64,000 bases of DNA from a virus, in the IMG/VR virus record IMGVR_UViG_3300008735_000002, positions 55,016 to 119,015 of that record; one strand, 5' to 3'. The first letter of the stretch is position 1, and each line of letters starts with the position of its first letter. Shown piece after piece: positions 43,739-52,834 of the stretch. The position numbers and the translations under genes are program-made. The notes under the pieces were generated by a model. The model had not been told where the DNA came from and did no database searches. It was given only the letters and a program-made list of their open reading frames with translations.

Positions 43739-44116
43739 TCAACTGACTTGGAGTCTCAACAAGCACCGATAATAAGCAATTTTTCTTGGGGAATTTGAAG
43801 TAGCTTGAATCAACTGGACGTCATCGTCTCTGGATACTTCTTTTAACGTTAAAGTCTTCCCCATAGAGTCCTTGAAATCAGCCTTCACTTTCTTTAAGAC
43901 ATCTTTGAATATGTCATTTGAAATCTCACGTTCACGAATCACCTGAGGATTCAGAGATCTTTCACCATCAAAATAGACGATAGACTGAGTCTGTAGATCT
44001 AACATATCTCCAGCCAGATGGTGTGTAACTTTAATCGATGATGGGTTCGTGCTCGACTTACCCCAAGTTGTGTTTAGGCATTCGCCTAACGCCCTGACTT
44101 CTTCTACTGTTAACAT
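43739..44116 (-). CDS. Conserved hypothetical protein upstream of terminase
   Basis: 125 residues with no named domain. It has VRALGECLNTTWG, an alternating beta segment (MLDLQTQSIVYFDGE) and a C-terminal SPRKIAYYRCLLRLQVS. Proteins of this shape occur in T4-like marine phages without a known role. It ends 6 bases before the terminase gene, with GAGGAG before its ATG, so the two are co-expressed. A small terminase role is possible by position, but I see no DNA-binding motif and do not assert it. Confidence 0.62.
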   Translation of the reverse strand: MLTVEEVRALGECLNTTWGKSSTNPSSIKVTHHLAGDMLDLQTQSIVYFDGERSLNPQVIREREISNDIFKDVLKKVKADFKDSMGKTLTLKEVSRDDDVQLIQATSNSPRKIAYYRCLLRLQVS

Positions 44117-44118
44117 GT

Positions 44119-44358
44119 CTAAAGCTCCTCTTGCTTAATTATCCTGTCTTCCACTAACTTTTCTCTATACCTTGAAATATGTTCTTCAGAGGGGGAGAAA
44201 TCTTTATCTTCTTTTAATTTTCTCAACGGTTCTACTAACGAAATCCAACACTCCACGCAGCAGTTAGTCTCTAAATATTGCACGGAATCTTTCATATCCC
44301 GCATCATTAATTCACAGATAGGACAATCGAGAGGAACAAAGAAGCTATCACTCTGCAT
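44119..44358 (-). CDS. Small Cys-rich, probable zinc-binding protein
   Basis: 79 residues from the ATG at 44358, inside the last codons of the Mre11-Rad50 gene. It contains CPIC near the N-terminus and CCVEC about 20 residues later, enough ligands for one zinc site, followed by a charged helical tail. A TTG 13 codons upstream would extend it but has no ribosome site; AAGGG is placed for the ATG. Overlap with the recombination nuclease suggests coupled synthesis. Function unknown. Confidence 0.6.
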   Translation of the reverse strand: MQSDSFFVPLDCPICELMMRDMKDSVQYLETNCCVECWISLVEPLRKLKEDKDFSPSEEHISRYREKLVEDRIIKQEEL

Positions 44359-47300
44359 ATCTAACCCTTGCGTCCTTCCCCGATTTTTGAATATCAATGA
44401 CGTTGTCGACGATATCTTTCACAGCATCAACATGCGAGATAATCAGAATATTAGTGAAATACTTCTTCAATGAAGTCAACAGCCTTGAGCAGGCTTCAAT
44501 ATTCTTATCATCAAGAGCGCCAAATCCCTCGTCAATTATTAACACATCGCTTCGCGGTGCATTGCAGATATTGATAAGCCCAACTCTTAGCGCAAGAGAT
44601 GCAATCATCTTTTCCATACCGGAGCCGCATTCGATAATGCGCTTGGAATCACCATAATCTATAAAAATATCCATGTTGTTGGAGTCAGGGTCTGCCTCAA
44701 GCGTTAATTCAAAATTAACGACGCCCTGTAGTATCTTGGTAAGCTCAGCATTGATCTGCGGAAGCTGTAATGAAAGAATCGTTAGGGGGATCCCCTTCTT
44801 ATCAACTGCCTGCATGAATGTGCTATACGTTTCCCATCTTGTCTTAATCGTGCTATAGCGCTCTCGTTCTTCATTAAGATTTTCTCTGACCTGTTTCGTC
44901 ACGCTAATCTGCTCAGTCAAATAAAGCCTTGATCCATCAAGCTCAGATATCCGATGCTCAATCGATGTAAGATCCTTTCGCATCTCTATAACTTCACCAT
45001 CTTTCTCTTCATCTATAGATCGCAATCGCATTTCACGCAGTGCTTCTTTTCCAGCGAGCAAAGAAGTAACAAGCTCTTGATGGTCCGACTCAGATTCTTT
45101 CATGGAGAGTTTCATCTCTGAATTCTCTAACTTTAACGTCTGCTCTTGCTGCAACAGACCCTCATATTTCTTAAGCTTCTGATCGACACCTGCGGAAAGT
45201 AGAGAATCTAGATTCGACTTGACTGCCCTCAACTCTTTGCGCACATTCGTTACGATCTCTTTCTGACCGTCTAACTCCCTAGAGCTTTTGTGCGCATCTT
45301 TGATGTACGGACATTTTGGGAACTCATCCCCACATGGAACGCTCTCAAGCTTTTTTGCCAGCTTTTTCTTTGAATTTAATTTCTGAATCTCCAAATTCAA
45401 GCCTGCTTCGATAAGTTCACATTGACTTCTTAATTCATTCTTAAGCACTGCTTGTGCTCTTAACTCATCAATCGGAAACTGGTCTTTGATAATCGCAATT
45501 TTCTCCAGCCTCTTCGATATCGCATCTCTTTCAGTCGATAGCTCTATTATCTTGTTGCGTGCTGTATGCTTCTTTGTTTCAAGCACGTTAAGCTTCTCAA
45601 CTTGCTCTTCTAGTTGCACCTTTGTATATTTTCCTGATGTGGGTAAAGCAGCCAATCTAATCTTAAGATCATCCCTCTTTTCCTTCAACTCTTCCAGCTC
45701 ATCTTCTACCTCTTTTTTCTCATCAGCAAAGCTCTCCAAAGATTCGTCCTGTTCGCATATCAGGATCTTCCAATTTTTATCTGGAGCAGACTTCATTTCT
45801 CCTCGCAATTCTGACATTTCATTTTTTGCGATCTTTAACATTTCATCAAAAATCTGAAGATCTAGAAAACGAGTAAGAATAGCTTTTCTACGAGTTGAGC
45901 CCTCGCGTATAAACGCGTTCATTTCTCCCTGTGACGCAAAGGATGTCATAAGAAAATCATCAACACTGCCAACGAGCGTTTTTAAGACTTTCTCTGTTTC
46001 CCTCCTTTGCTCACCAGTGTTGTCTTCTATCTGCTCACCGCTTGCGTCTAACTTAAGCAGGTTGAGATTAGTCGGGGCAGAGACAGCTCCTTTTCTGTTA
46101 GTGCGCTTAATTGTCTGGCGGTCTGCTCGATATAGCTCTCCCCCTACAGAGAAATCCACAGTAGCGCGACAAAATGTCTTTCGATTATTTACAACATGGA
46201 GATTTTTTAAGACCCCTCTGTCAGTAGAATTAAATAGTGAATAAACTAATGTACCGGGTATCGAGGACTTGCCGCACCTGTTCTTTCCAAAAATACCAGT
46301 GATCCCATTCAAGACGTCAAAGTCTATTATGTTTCCCTCACCATATCCGAAAGTGTTATCAAAAGCCAGCTTTCTCAATCTCCACTGGTGAGACTTGTGA
46401 ATTACCTGCTGCACACATCGCTTAAAAATATCTTTGTGTAATTGTCTTAAGAGGTCTCTATCTTCTTCAGGCATTTCAAGCTTAGAAACAAAATCGCTCA
46501 TAAGCTTATCTTGCTGCGTGAAGTTCCTTAGATCATTGCGACTAATCTTTCCAATACTTGTACTAATCTCTACTTCGGAACCAGTGAATGATGAAGCTTC
46601 ATTTTTTGAAACAACTTCATACGCGGCAAACCTCTCCTTAAGCGCGGCCTGAAGTTGCCTAAAATCTAACTGATTTATTCCGCTGTGCGCGATCCTGAAT
46701 CTAGAACCAGACCATTCATCAGGTATCTGATCTAACGTCTCTACGACATCGCCTTGCCAGGCTATGGTTCGAAATGAGTGTGGATTGTGTAGAGGGATAA
46801 ACTGCACATCAAAATCATCTTTGCTCTTGATATGCCAAAATAAAAATCCTTTCTCGACATCTTCCCCGTAATTTTGCTGAATGGTAGAGCCAGGATACGC
46901 GACCTTCTCAGTCAGAAATTGTCTCTTATGAATATCTCCCAGCAGCGCATAATCATAATCTTTAAAGAAATCGACCTTAATAGTGTCGCCATTAATTTCC
47001 CAATCTTGATCTGTAAGTGAGCCATTCACAGGCCCATGATAGAGCGCCAGATTGACCCCTTCTGGTGGGGGTGTTAGTTCACCCCAAGACTTCTCGTCAA
47101 AGCAACAGAAGGTACACCAGTTGTATCCGTCGACCCCTGTAGGATAAACGCCGGTACCCTTCATTAACTGAATACGATCGTTATTCATAGTGTTGATAAT
47201 CGGAGTGATCGCGTCGAGGCGGTCTTCATTCAACATAAGCCCGTCATGATTACCTAAGATAACATGCACAGGAGCTATTTCAGCTAATGAAGTAAACCAC

Positions 47301-47494
47301 CAGCGCAAAATCTCAATTAGCTCCGGGCTTATACCCTGTGTCTTTGAGTGGACGATATCTCCACCCAGAAAAATAACATCTGGCTGAAGATCTTGAAGCT
47401 TTTCAAAGGACTGCTGAAATACTTTTCGATATTCATCATGACGTGTCAACCCTCTGAAATGTATATCTGCAAAATGCGCACACTTAAAAGACAA
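44348..47494 (-). CDS. Fused Mre11-Rad50 (gp47-gp46 / SbcD-SbcC) recombination nuclease
   Basis: One 1048-residue chain joins two proteins that are separate in T4. Residues 1-330 form the Mre11/SbcD phosphoesterase: FADIH (D10, H12), GGDIVH (D46), GNHD (82-84), YHGPVNG (H153) and LGDIHKR (H189). A linker near 330-380 leads to the Rad50/SbcC ATPase: Walker A GKNRCGKS (403-410), a QGEMNAF Q-loop region, two coiled-coil arms (about 555-715 and 735-890), an apex with C721-x6-C728, then signature CGSGMEKM (956-963), Walker B LIIDEG (985-990) and a D-loop LDD. It would resect DNA ends to feed UvsX. The reading frame is continuous, with no stop between the two halves. Confidence 0.93.
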   Translation of the reverse strand: MSFKCAHFADIHFRGLTRHDEYRKVFQQSFEKLQDLQPDVIFLGGDIVHSKTQGISPELIEILRWWFTSLAEIAPVHVILGNHDGLMLNEDRLDAITPIINTMNNDRIQLMKGTGVYPTGVDGYNWCTFCCFDEKSWGELTPPPEGVNLALYHGPVNGSLTDQDWEINGDTIKVDFFKDYDYALLGDIHKRQFLTEKVAYPGSTIQQNYGEDVEKGFLFWHIKSKDDFDVQFIPLHNPHSFRTIAWQGDVVETLDQIPDEWSGSRFRIAHSGINQLDFRQLQAALKERFAAYEVVSKNEASSFTGSEVEISTSIGKISRNDLRNFTQQDKLMSDFVSKLEMPEEDRDLLRQLHKDIFKRCVQQVIHKSHQWRLRKLAFDNTFGYGEGNIIDFDVLNGITGIFGKNRCGKSSIPGTLVYSLFNSTDRGVLKNLHVVNNRKTFCRATVDFSVGGELYRADRQTIKRTNRKGAVSAPTNLNLLKLDASGEQIEDNTGEQRRETEKVLKTLVGSVDDFLMTSFASQGEMNAFIREGSTRRKAILTRFLDLQIFDEMLKIAKNEMSELRGEMKSAPDKNWKILICEQDESLESFADEKKEVEDELEELKEKRDDLKIRLAALPTSGKYTKVQLEEQVEKLNVLETKKHTARNKIIELSTERDAISKRLEKIAIIKDQFPIDELRAQAVLKNELRSQCELIEAGLNLEIQKLNSKKKLAKKLESVPCGDEFPKCPYIKDAHKSSRELDGQKEIVTNVRKELRAVKSNLDSLLSAGVDQKLKKYEGLLQQEQTLKLENSEMKLSMKESESDHQELVTSLLAGKEALREMRLRSIDEEKDGEVIEMRKDLTSIEHRISELDGSRLYLTEQISVTKQVRENLNEERERYSTIKTRWETYSTFMQAVDKKGIPLTILSLQLPQINAELTKILQGVVNFELTLEADPDSNNMDIFIDYGDSKRIIECGSGMEKMIASLALRVGLINICNAPRSDVLIIDEGFGALDDKNIEACSRLLTSLKKYFTNILIISHVDAVKDIVDNVIDIQKSGKDARVRYAE

Positions 47495-47506
47495 AATTCA
47501 CTCCCT

Positions 47507-48481
47507 TCATATCAATGATCCAGACTTTATCTTACTAATCATACTCATCAACCTGTCCATCTCTGTCCATTGCTTTGCATTTGGCAACATTTTATTGAAT
47601 TCACCCAAGGGCATTTCACCCACATCTTCGTAGGGAGTAACATCTAGAATTTTAACCGATACATCAAACGAGCTCAAGAGTCTCGCGATGTCTTGCGTCT
47701 TTTTGCTGGCATCAGGATCTAGCGCAAGAATAGTAGGCGTCTTATTTTGAACAATACGTTGAAATAGCGAGTGCTTTTCGTTTAACGAGCTTCCTAAAAG
47801 GCATGTGCAATTTTGATTTGCTTTCATAAGGTCAAAGGGACCCTCTACAATCGTCAATTCTTTTGTCCAATCTATGTTCATTTCATTAAAAATGATCTCA
47901 CTTCTCTTTACACGAGGGTTGATATATTTCCGACCAGCATCAGTGTCAATAGATCTCGCCGTAAAATAGTTCAATACACCCTCTGAGTCAAAGGAAGGAA
48001 TGATGATCCTTCGACGATATCTTCCCGAAGAAACTGCGCCCAACCGAAAATACCACAAATCTTTTTGAGCAAACCCTCTAGTCAACAAATAGTTTTTGCA
48101 TGCTCTTAAATCAGGGTCTGCGCTTCCATTCAGTGTTGCCAATAGTCTAAAATTATCTGGAAGCGCTATCGCTGGTAATTGCTCTTCTTCTTTCTCTGCT
48201 ACTCTCTTCTCGAAAATCGAACTAGCAGCCTCTAGATATCGAGGCTTATAAATCTTAAAAAATCGAACTAAACCTCGGCCACGCAAACCGCAGACCCAGC
48301 AATGATAAAACTCATTATCCACCCTAAGCGTGAGCTTCTTTTTTGCTGGTTTCCCAAATGAAGAGCAGTTTTTGTTAACACAGCCTACAGCAACATTCAC
48401 CCCATCTCTATCCATGATGGAAGTTCCGAAAGCACGCTGGATTAAATTTACTCTTTTTCTTATTAGGTGGTCATCACTCAT
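47507..48481 (-). CDS. DNA primase, gp61/DnaG-like
   Basis: 324 residues (T4 gp61 has 342). An N-terminal zinc-binding module has C34-x4-C39 and C61-x2-C64 (CVNKNC, CWVC). The TOPRIM catalytic core shows TIVEGPFDLMKA with the catalytic Glu and ILALDPDASKK with the metal-binding Asp pair. It makes RNA primers with the helicase encoded at the other end of the window. Its ATG overlaps the resolvase end by 8 bases, and 12 bases separate its stop from the nuclease start, so the three form one translation block. Confidence 0.9.
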   Translation of the reverse strand: MSDDHLIRKRVNLIQRAFGTSIMDRDGVNVAVGCVNKNCSSFGKPAKKKLTLRVDNEFYHCWVCGLRGRGLVRFFKIYKPRYLEAASSIFEKRVAEKEEEQLPAIALPDNFRLLATLNGSADPDLRACKNYLLTRGFAQKDLWYFRLGAVSSGRYRRRIIIPSFDSEGVLNYFTARSIDTDAGRKYINPRVKRSEIIFNEMNIDWTKELTIVEGPFDLMKANQNCTCLLGSSLNEKHSLFQRIVQNKTPTILALDPDASKKTQDIARLLSSFDVSVKILDVTPYEDVGEMPLGEFNKMLPNAKQWTEMDRLMSMISKIKSGSLI

Positions 48482-49022
48482 TTTTCACACAAGAAGCAGC
48501 TATAACATAAGCATCTGATATATCATAACAACCATCTGCGAAGAGTACAAGACCTTTTCTAGGGCCTGATTTCATAGTCTTCATAGGCCAGTCGTAACCA
48601 GGCAATCTCGCTTTAACAAAATCAAATACCTGTTCTTTTGTCGAAAGGGAAGATTTTCTGTCTATTTTAAGTCCAACAAGCTTTCGTGCGTGATTTACGT
48701 TAATGAAGTCTGGAACAATACCGAATATATCGTGAGAATATAAGCTGACCATCCCGTTAAACCGTGCTAGTGATACCAGGGTTTTTGCACTTGAGAATCC
48801 AGGGCGGAATGCTTGAAGATTCTCTTCAATCGCAACATAGTCAACCCGGTGCGTACGCTCAAGCGACTTAAGCTCATTAAAGACGTTCGTTGCTTTATGA
48901 AATACGCACTTTATCTTTTTAAGATCAATAGCACCAGCAGATACAAACTCGTTAGTATCCTTATCTAAAATGCACCACCCCACTACAGACGTGGAAATAT
49001 CTAACCCTAATACAAGCGACAC
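48474..49022 (-). CDS. RuvC-like Holliday junction resolvase
   Basis: 182 residues, typical RuvC length. The fold is shown by LGLDISTSVVGW (catalytic D8), VAIEENLQAFRPG (E66/E67), and a final DISDAYVIAAS (D167, D170). It would cut branched DNA before packaging, the job done in T4 by endonuclease VII (gp49), which has a different fold. The start is GTG at 49022, overlapping the upstream stop codon (TAGTG); no ATG lies between it and the first motif. The ribosome site is weak, so translation may be coupled to the upstream gene. Confidence 0.88.
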   Translation of the reverse strand: MSLVLGLDISTSVVGWCILDKDTNEFVSAGAIDLKKIKCVFHKATNVFNELKSLERTHRVDYVAIEENLQAFRPGFSSAKTLVSLARFNGMVSLYSHDIFGIVPDFINVNHARKLVGLKIDRKSSLSTKEQVFDFVKARLPGYDWPMKTMKSGPRKGLVLFADGCYDISDAYVIAASCVKNE

Positions 49023-51493
49023 TAAAAATCCAGCTTAACCCTTACAACAAATCTATCATCCACCCTTTTGACAATGGCTTGAGAGAAATTCGATTTACAT
49101 ATTACATTAAGGTTTTCATCTAGAAAGTTCACGTTAGTAATGTAACAAAATTCAGATTGAGCATCAGCTGTTAAGCCAGAGGGCGCGAGGGATTCGAACG
49201 TGGGATTAACTGAGAGGTCTAAATCACCTTCACCTGCTGGAACGCTCATCCTCAGCGTATGGATATTTTGATTTCCAACCATGTCTACCTGAAATTGGTC
49301 TTTTCCAAACATCGGGATCGTAGGTGTCTTAACAATAGCAAGACCCTCATCATATAGTAATGTACCGGCAGATGCCCATGTCGCATGACTACCTGTTGCA
49401 TCTGCACGATATAGATTACCTGTACCGTTATCTCTGAATGTAATCTTAACACGACCTGCGGAACCTGTGACCGCACTGTCTTGTAATACATAAGATCCGG
49501 GAGCTATCCTATTTCCATAAAACAAATTACTGGCGTCAAAGAACGATACTTCATTCGAAGATGCGTCTCTTGTTCTATTATAGATAGTGAGAATGGCTCC
49601 AGCAGGTATAGAGGGATCATCAGGTGTCGCACCAGCTAATGCCTCTGATATAGAGCCCGCTGTTTCTGCACCGAGCAAACCTTCTCCGATACTTCCTGTT
49701 GGGAGAAGATTATTCAAGCTAATAAGACTTAACATTTGTGTGCCTCTATCATTAACGAACAAGCTCAGCGAAGAAGACTGTGTAACTGCCTGCTTGAGTA
49801 ATCCATAATTTTGGCTAAATCGACCGTTATCATTAGGAAGGATCGTAAGATTCCGCTTTCTTGTGCTCCCTGTTGTGAACAAGAAGTAATTGCAAGACTG
49901 CCATCCTGTGTCTGTATCTATCGTACTTGCTGTGAGGTGGAATAGTCTCGGGAATTTTCCTTCTACCAATTCCTTCGTAAAATTCTCCAAGTTCAAATAA
50001 TGACCACCAACGCCGAATGAAAGAGGTACGTTGAAGGGATCATCGGTAGATCCGCGGACTGTTTGAAACGGTGTCTGAAATATATTCCGTGTAGCGGTGT
50101 CTTTCATAAAGAACGGGGGTAGATAGAACATTAAGCCGTCTAAAGAAGCTGATGCTAAATTCTCTATTCCGTCCACTGATGAAGATAAAATTTCTCCATC
50201 ATCACGATATCTACCATAAATTTTTAACTCGTGTACCTCGGCCTGTAGTGGATGACTGAAACAGCTTGTGCTTAAACTTGGTTCCAAGACGTCATCAGAG
50301 TCAGCACTCACGGTGGGATAGAAATTCTCAATACCATCATCATATGCAGCGTCAGGATTAAAAAATTGAGCGATATACGATTCATCTACGCCGGCGTCGT
50401 TATTTGGGCCTGCGTAATAATTCCCAACAAATAGCGCATCTGGCTGGCCGTGCGGATCATAGAAATTGACTTGCTGCAGCCAGCTTCCAGATTGAGTTAA
50501 ACCGCTAGCAGTAAGGTACATATCACGAATTACAAATTCACCCTGATTTTCACCGTCAATAAAGAATGAACCCGTTGAATTCTGCTCATCATGAGCCCAC
50601 CGTACGCAGCAATAATGCCAGTGGTTTTTCTTTAAAGAATTATTGGAGCTAGAGAAAATTAGATGATTAGCGTTGGGCGAATACTGCGTACTGTCCATCG
50701 TAATTTGCGAAGGGGGTATATCAGCGCTGTGAGATAGCTGAAGCAGCAACCGAAATCCGTCAGTATATCCATTTGGGTCTTTTGAGCTACCCGACACAAG
50801 AGACAAAGCAAAAGAGCTTGACATGTGAAACAAGGTTCCAGCATGAAATGCGCCGGAGCGTGTAAAGTTTGAATAGCGCGGATTGATATAGAACTCAAAA
50901 GAGAATGATCCGGTGGGACGGTAGGGTGTCTGCTGTGTTGAAGATGACATCGCTGGATATATCAACACTGAGCTAGATGGAATCCTCGTTATCTCTGGAT
51001 TGTTGGGAAGATCTACAAGCTCATTGGTAGCAAAGAAATTTAAGGTATGATAATTTGTAAATGCCCAATTACAGGTTGACCCGTATTGCGGTCTGTAGAA
51101 TGGAAACAACACACTTTGAATTACTCTTTTTCGTAACGTATCACTAGTGAACTTAAAAGATGGCTCAAATCTTAATACCTCAACTGCCTTCTGTCTCTTT
51201 GCTGAGACAGACGCAGAGTTAACCTTCTCCATATAGAGGTCAACATCTTCAAAACCACCAGATGAATTTAAGAATGCCTGAACGACGGAAAGACGCGTCG
51301 ATTCCATTGTTTCATCAGACACAGAATCATCAGCAGACTCTCTTGGGACTTCTTTAACGCCCAAAGAGGTCATTGGAAAAACTTTGATAGATCCCGTTAT
51401 CCCTCTATTAGACCCCGAAAAGAAAGTTCTTCGGGGTTTTGTCAGGATCTTAAAGCTATCAAAGTAATTTTTATCCAGCCTAAACAGGGACAT
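49022..51493 (-). CDS. Virion protein with LamG/ConA-like lectin domain
   Basis: 823 residues. The centre (about 190-430) looks like a concanavalin/LamG sandwich: TGSFSFEFYINPRYS, HMSSSFALSLVSGSS, then HWHYCCVRW with STGSFFIDGENQGEF and PDALFVGNYYAG. This fold usually binds carbohydrate. The C-terminal 50 residues (YITNVNFLDENLNVICKSNF and then FVVRVKLDF) are related to the end of the next gene product upstream, pointing to a shared attachment module. It is probably a fibre or baseplate-periphery protein that contacts the host surface; that is inference from domain and neighbours. Confidence 0.66.
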   Translation of the reverse strand: MSLFRLDKNYFDSFKILTKPRRTFFSGSNRGITGSIKVFPMTSLGVKEVPRESADDSVSDETMESTRLSVVQAFLNSSGGFEDVDLYMEKVNSASVSAKRQKAVEVLRFEPSFKFTSDTLRKRVIQSVLFPFYRPQYGSTCNWAFTNYHTLNFFATNELVDLPNNPEITRIPSSSVLIYPAMSSSTQQTPYRPTGSFSFEFYINPRYSNFTRSGAFHAGTLFHMSSSFALSLVSGSSKDPNGYTDGFRLLLQLSHSADIPPSQITMDSTQYSPNANHLIFSSSNNSLKKNHWHYCCVRWAHDEQNSTGSFFIDGENQGEFVIRDMYLTASGLTQSGSWLQQVNFYDPHGQPDALFVGNYYAGPNNDAGVDESYIAQFFNPDAAYDDGIENFYPTVSADSDDVLEPSLSTSCFSHPLQAEVHELKIYGRYRDDGEILSSSVDGIENLASASLDGLMFYLPPFFMKDTATRNIFQTPFQTVRGSTDDPFNVPLSFGVGGHYLNLENFTKELVEGKFPRLFHLTASTIDTDTGWQSCNYFLFTTGSTRKRNLTILPNDNGRFSQNYGLLKQAVTQSSSLSLFVNDRGTQMLSLISLNNLLPTGSIGEGLLGAETAGSISEALAGATPDDPSIPAGAILTIYNRTRDASSNEVSFFDASNLFYGNRIAPGSYVLQDSAVTGSAGRVKITFRDNGTGNLYRADATGSHATWASAGTLLYDEGLAIVKTPTIPMFGKDQFQVDMVGNQNIHTLRMSVPAGEGDLDLSVNPTFESLAPSGLTADAQSEFCYITNVNFLDENLNVICKSNFSQAIVKRVDDRFVVRVKLDF

Positions 51494-51504
51494 TTACACC
51501 CCCA

Positions 51505-52824
51505 CTAGAAGTCCAGCCGTACCCTAACAGTCAAATCCTTTTCGTCATTCTTTTCAATCGGTCGAGAAAGCTTTGCAACTGCTAATAGGTTATCATTTAC
51601 ATCATACAATCCAATGGTCGTAATAAAGCTAAATGATCGCTGGACGTCTTCTTGACCCTGGTCAATAACCCTTATTCTGTTATCTGAACTAGTGTACGTC
51701 GGATTAGAAGAATAATTGAACTCATCAGCTGTTGCACGACAGAAGATTAACGTCGAGTTAATATTCGTGTTGTTCTGGAAGGTTGCTGCAGTTAGAGAAC
51801 CCGAACTGAATCGTGCTGTTGCAAAGTGGTTTACAATGTCATCGATGCTACCAGACGTAAAGAAGTCAGGAACAAACTTTGCTCTACTTCCAACGTTTTC
51901 GTCTTCCGAATTTGATGTTGTGTTAACTCCATTACCGAATCCGATAATCATTTTACCACGAGCAACGTTTGCGGCGGTTGGTCTAACTACAGATGTCATA
52001 CCATCAATAACTCCGCTAACAACTTGATCTGCGTTGATCACCTTAGCAACGTTTAAGATGACTGTTCCTGAATCATAGAACACTAGACCAACTCTACTCG
52101 TCGTATCTGCAGAATCAACAAGATCCCCCACCTCACCCCCGAACGTTCTTCTACGGTTTTGAGATGCACCAAAATCTGTGTAGATCTTCACAGAACTTGT
52201 AGATGTCTGGTTTAGGTTAGGCGCGCCGAGCCAGGTGTTCCACCCAGTAGCGGTCACGCCCGGGGCCTCATGCTGCGTTTGAGGTGGATTATACGCACAC
52301 TCAGAAGCTGATTGGTACATTTTGATTGCGACAGTTTCTCTCTTCACTTTATCTCTAGTGAACAACCTCTTAAAAGAAAGGAAGACAGCTGCGTTGACTT
52401 GCTCTGTTGGTTCTGAACTTCCAAAAGGTGTCGAAAATGATGCATTCGCGTCGCCAAGAAGATTAGCAGCGTACTGCTTATAAATGTCAACCTTCTCTCT
52501 CATCATTAGTGAGCTAGAGGGAAATAACATTCTTCCATTTGCGTCTAAACCAGAAGAGCAACTTACAACTGTCGAGCCAGAAACCCACAAACCAACCGTC
52601 ATATCAACGATTGGGTTCGCGGTCTGCAGAGAGAAATCCTGGTCATAAACTGTTTGATAAAGAGAAGACGTCACACCGGGTCCAACGCCACCGGTAACCC
52701 ACATCTGGTAGGTCCTTCTGGTAGCCGACCCAGATATATCTTCTTGGATAAGATCTACAAGCTGGTTTAGCACAGACCGAGATGTCTTAACATCTGCTGC
52801 TGAAATTTCCTTAAAAGTAGCCAC
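51505..52824 (-). CDS. Virion structural protein with KLSRPIEK...VRVRLDF terminus
   Basis: 439 residues, beta-rich, no named family. The C-terminus (TIGLYDVNDNLLAVAKLSRP and then LTVRVRLDF) is shared with the LamG-containing gene downstream and with patterns I recall in virion proteins of other large myoviruses. The body contains Ser/Thr-rich loops and a RDKVKRETVAIKMYQS segment. It lies in a row of tail-periphery genes, so baseplate or fibre attachment is likely. Spacing is 11 bases to each neighbour. Confidence 0.62.
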   Translation of the reverse strand: MATFKEISAADVKTSRSVLNQLVDLIQEDISGSATRRTYQMWVTGGVGPGVTSSLYQTVYDQDFSLQTANPIVDMTVGLWVSGSTVVSCSSGLDANGRMLFPSSSLMMREKVDIYKQYAANLLGDANASFSTPFGSSEPTEQVNAAVFLSFKRLFTRDKVKRETVAIKMYQSASECAYNPPQTQHEAPGVTATGWNTWLGAPNLNQTSTSSVKIYTDFGASQNRRRTFGGEVGDLVDSADTTSRVGLVFYDSGTVILNVAKVINADQVVSGVIDGMTSVVRPTAANVARGKMIIGFGNGVNTTSNSEDENVGSRAKFVPDFFTSGSIDDIVNHFATARFSSGSLTAATFQNNTNINSTLIFCRATADEFNYSSNPTYTSSDNRIRVIDQGQEDVQRSFSFITTIGLYDVNDNLLAVAKLSRPIEKNDEKDLTVRVRLDF

Positions 52825-52834
52825 TAATTTTCCC

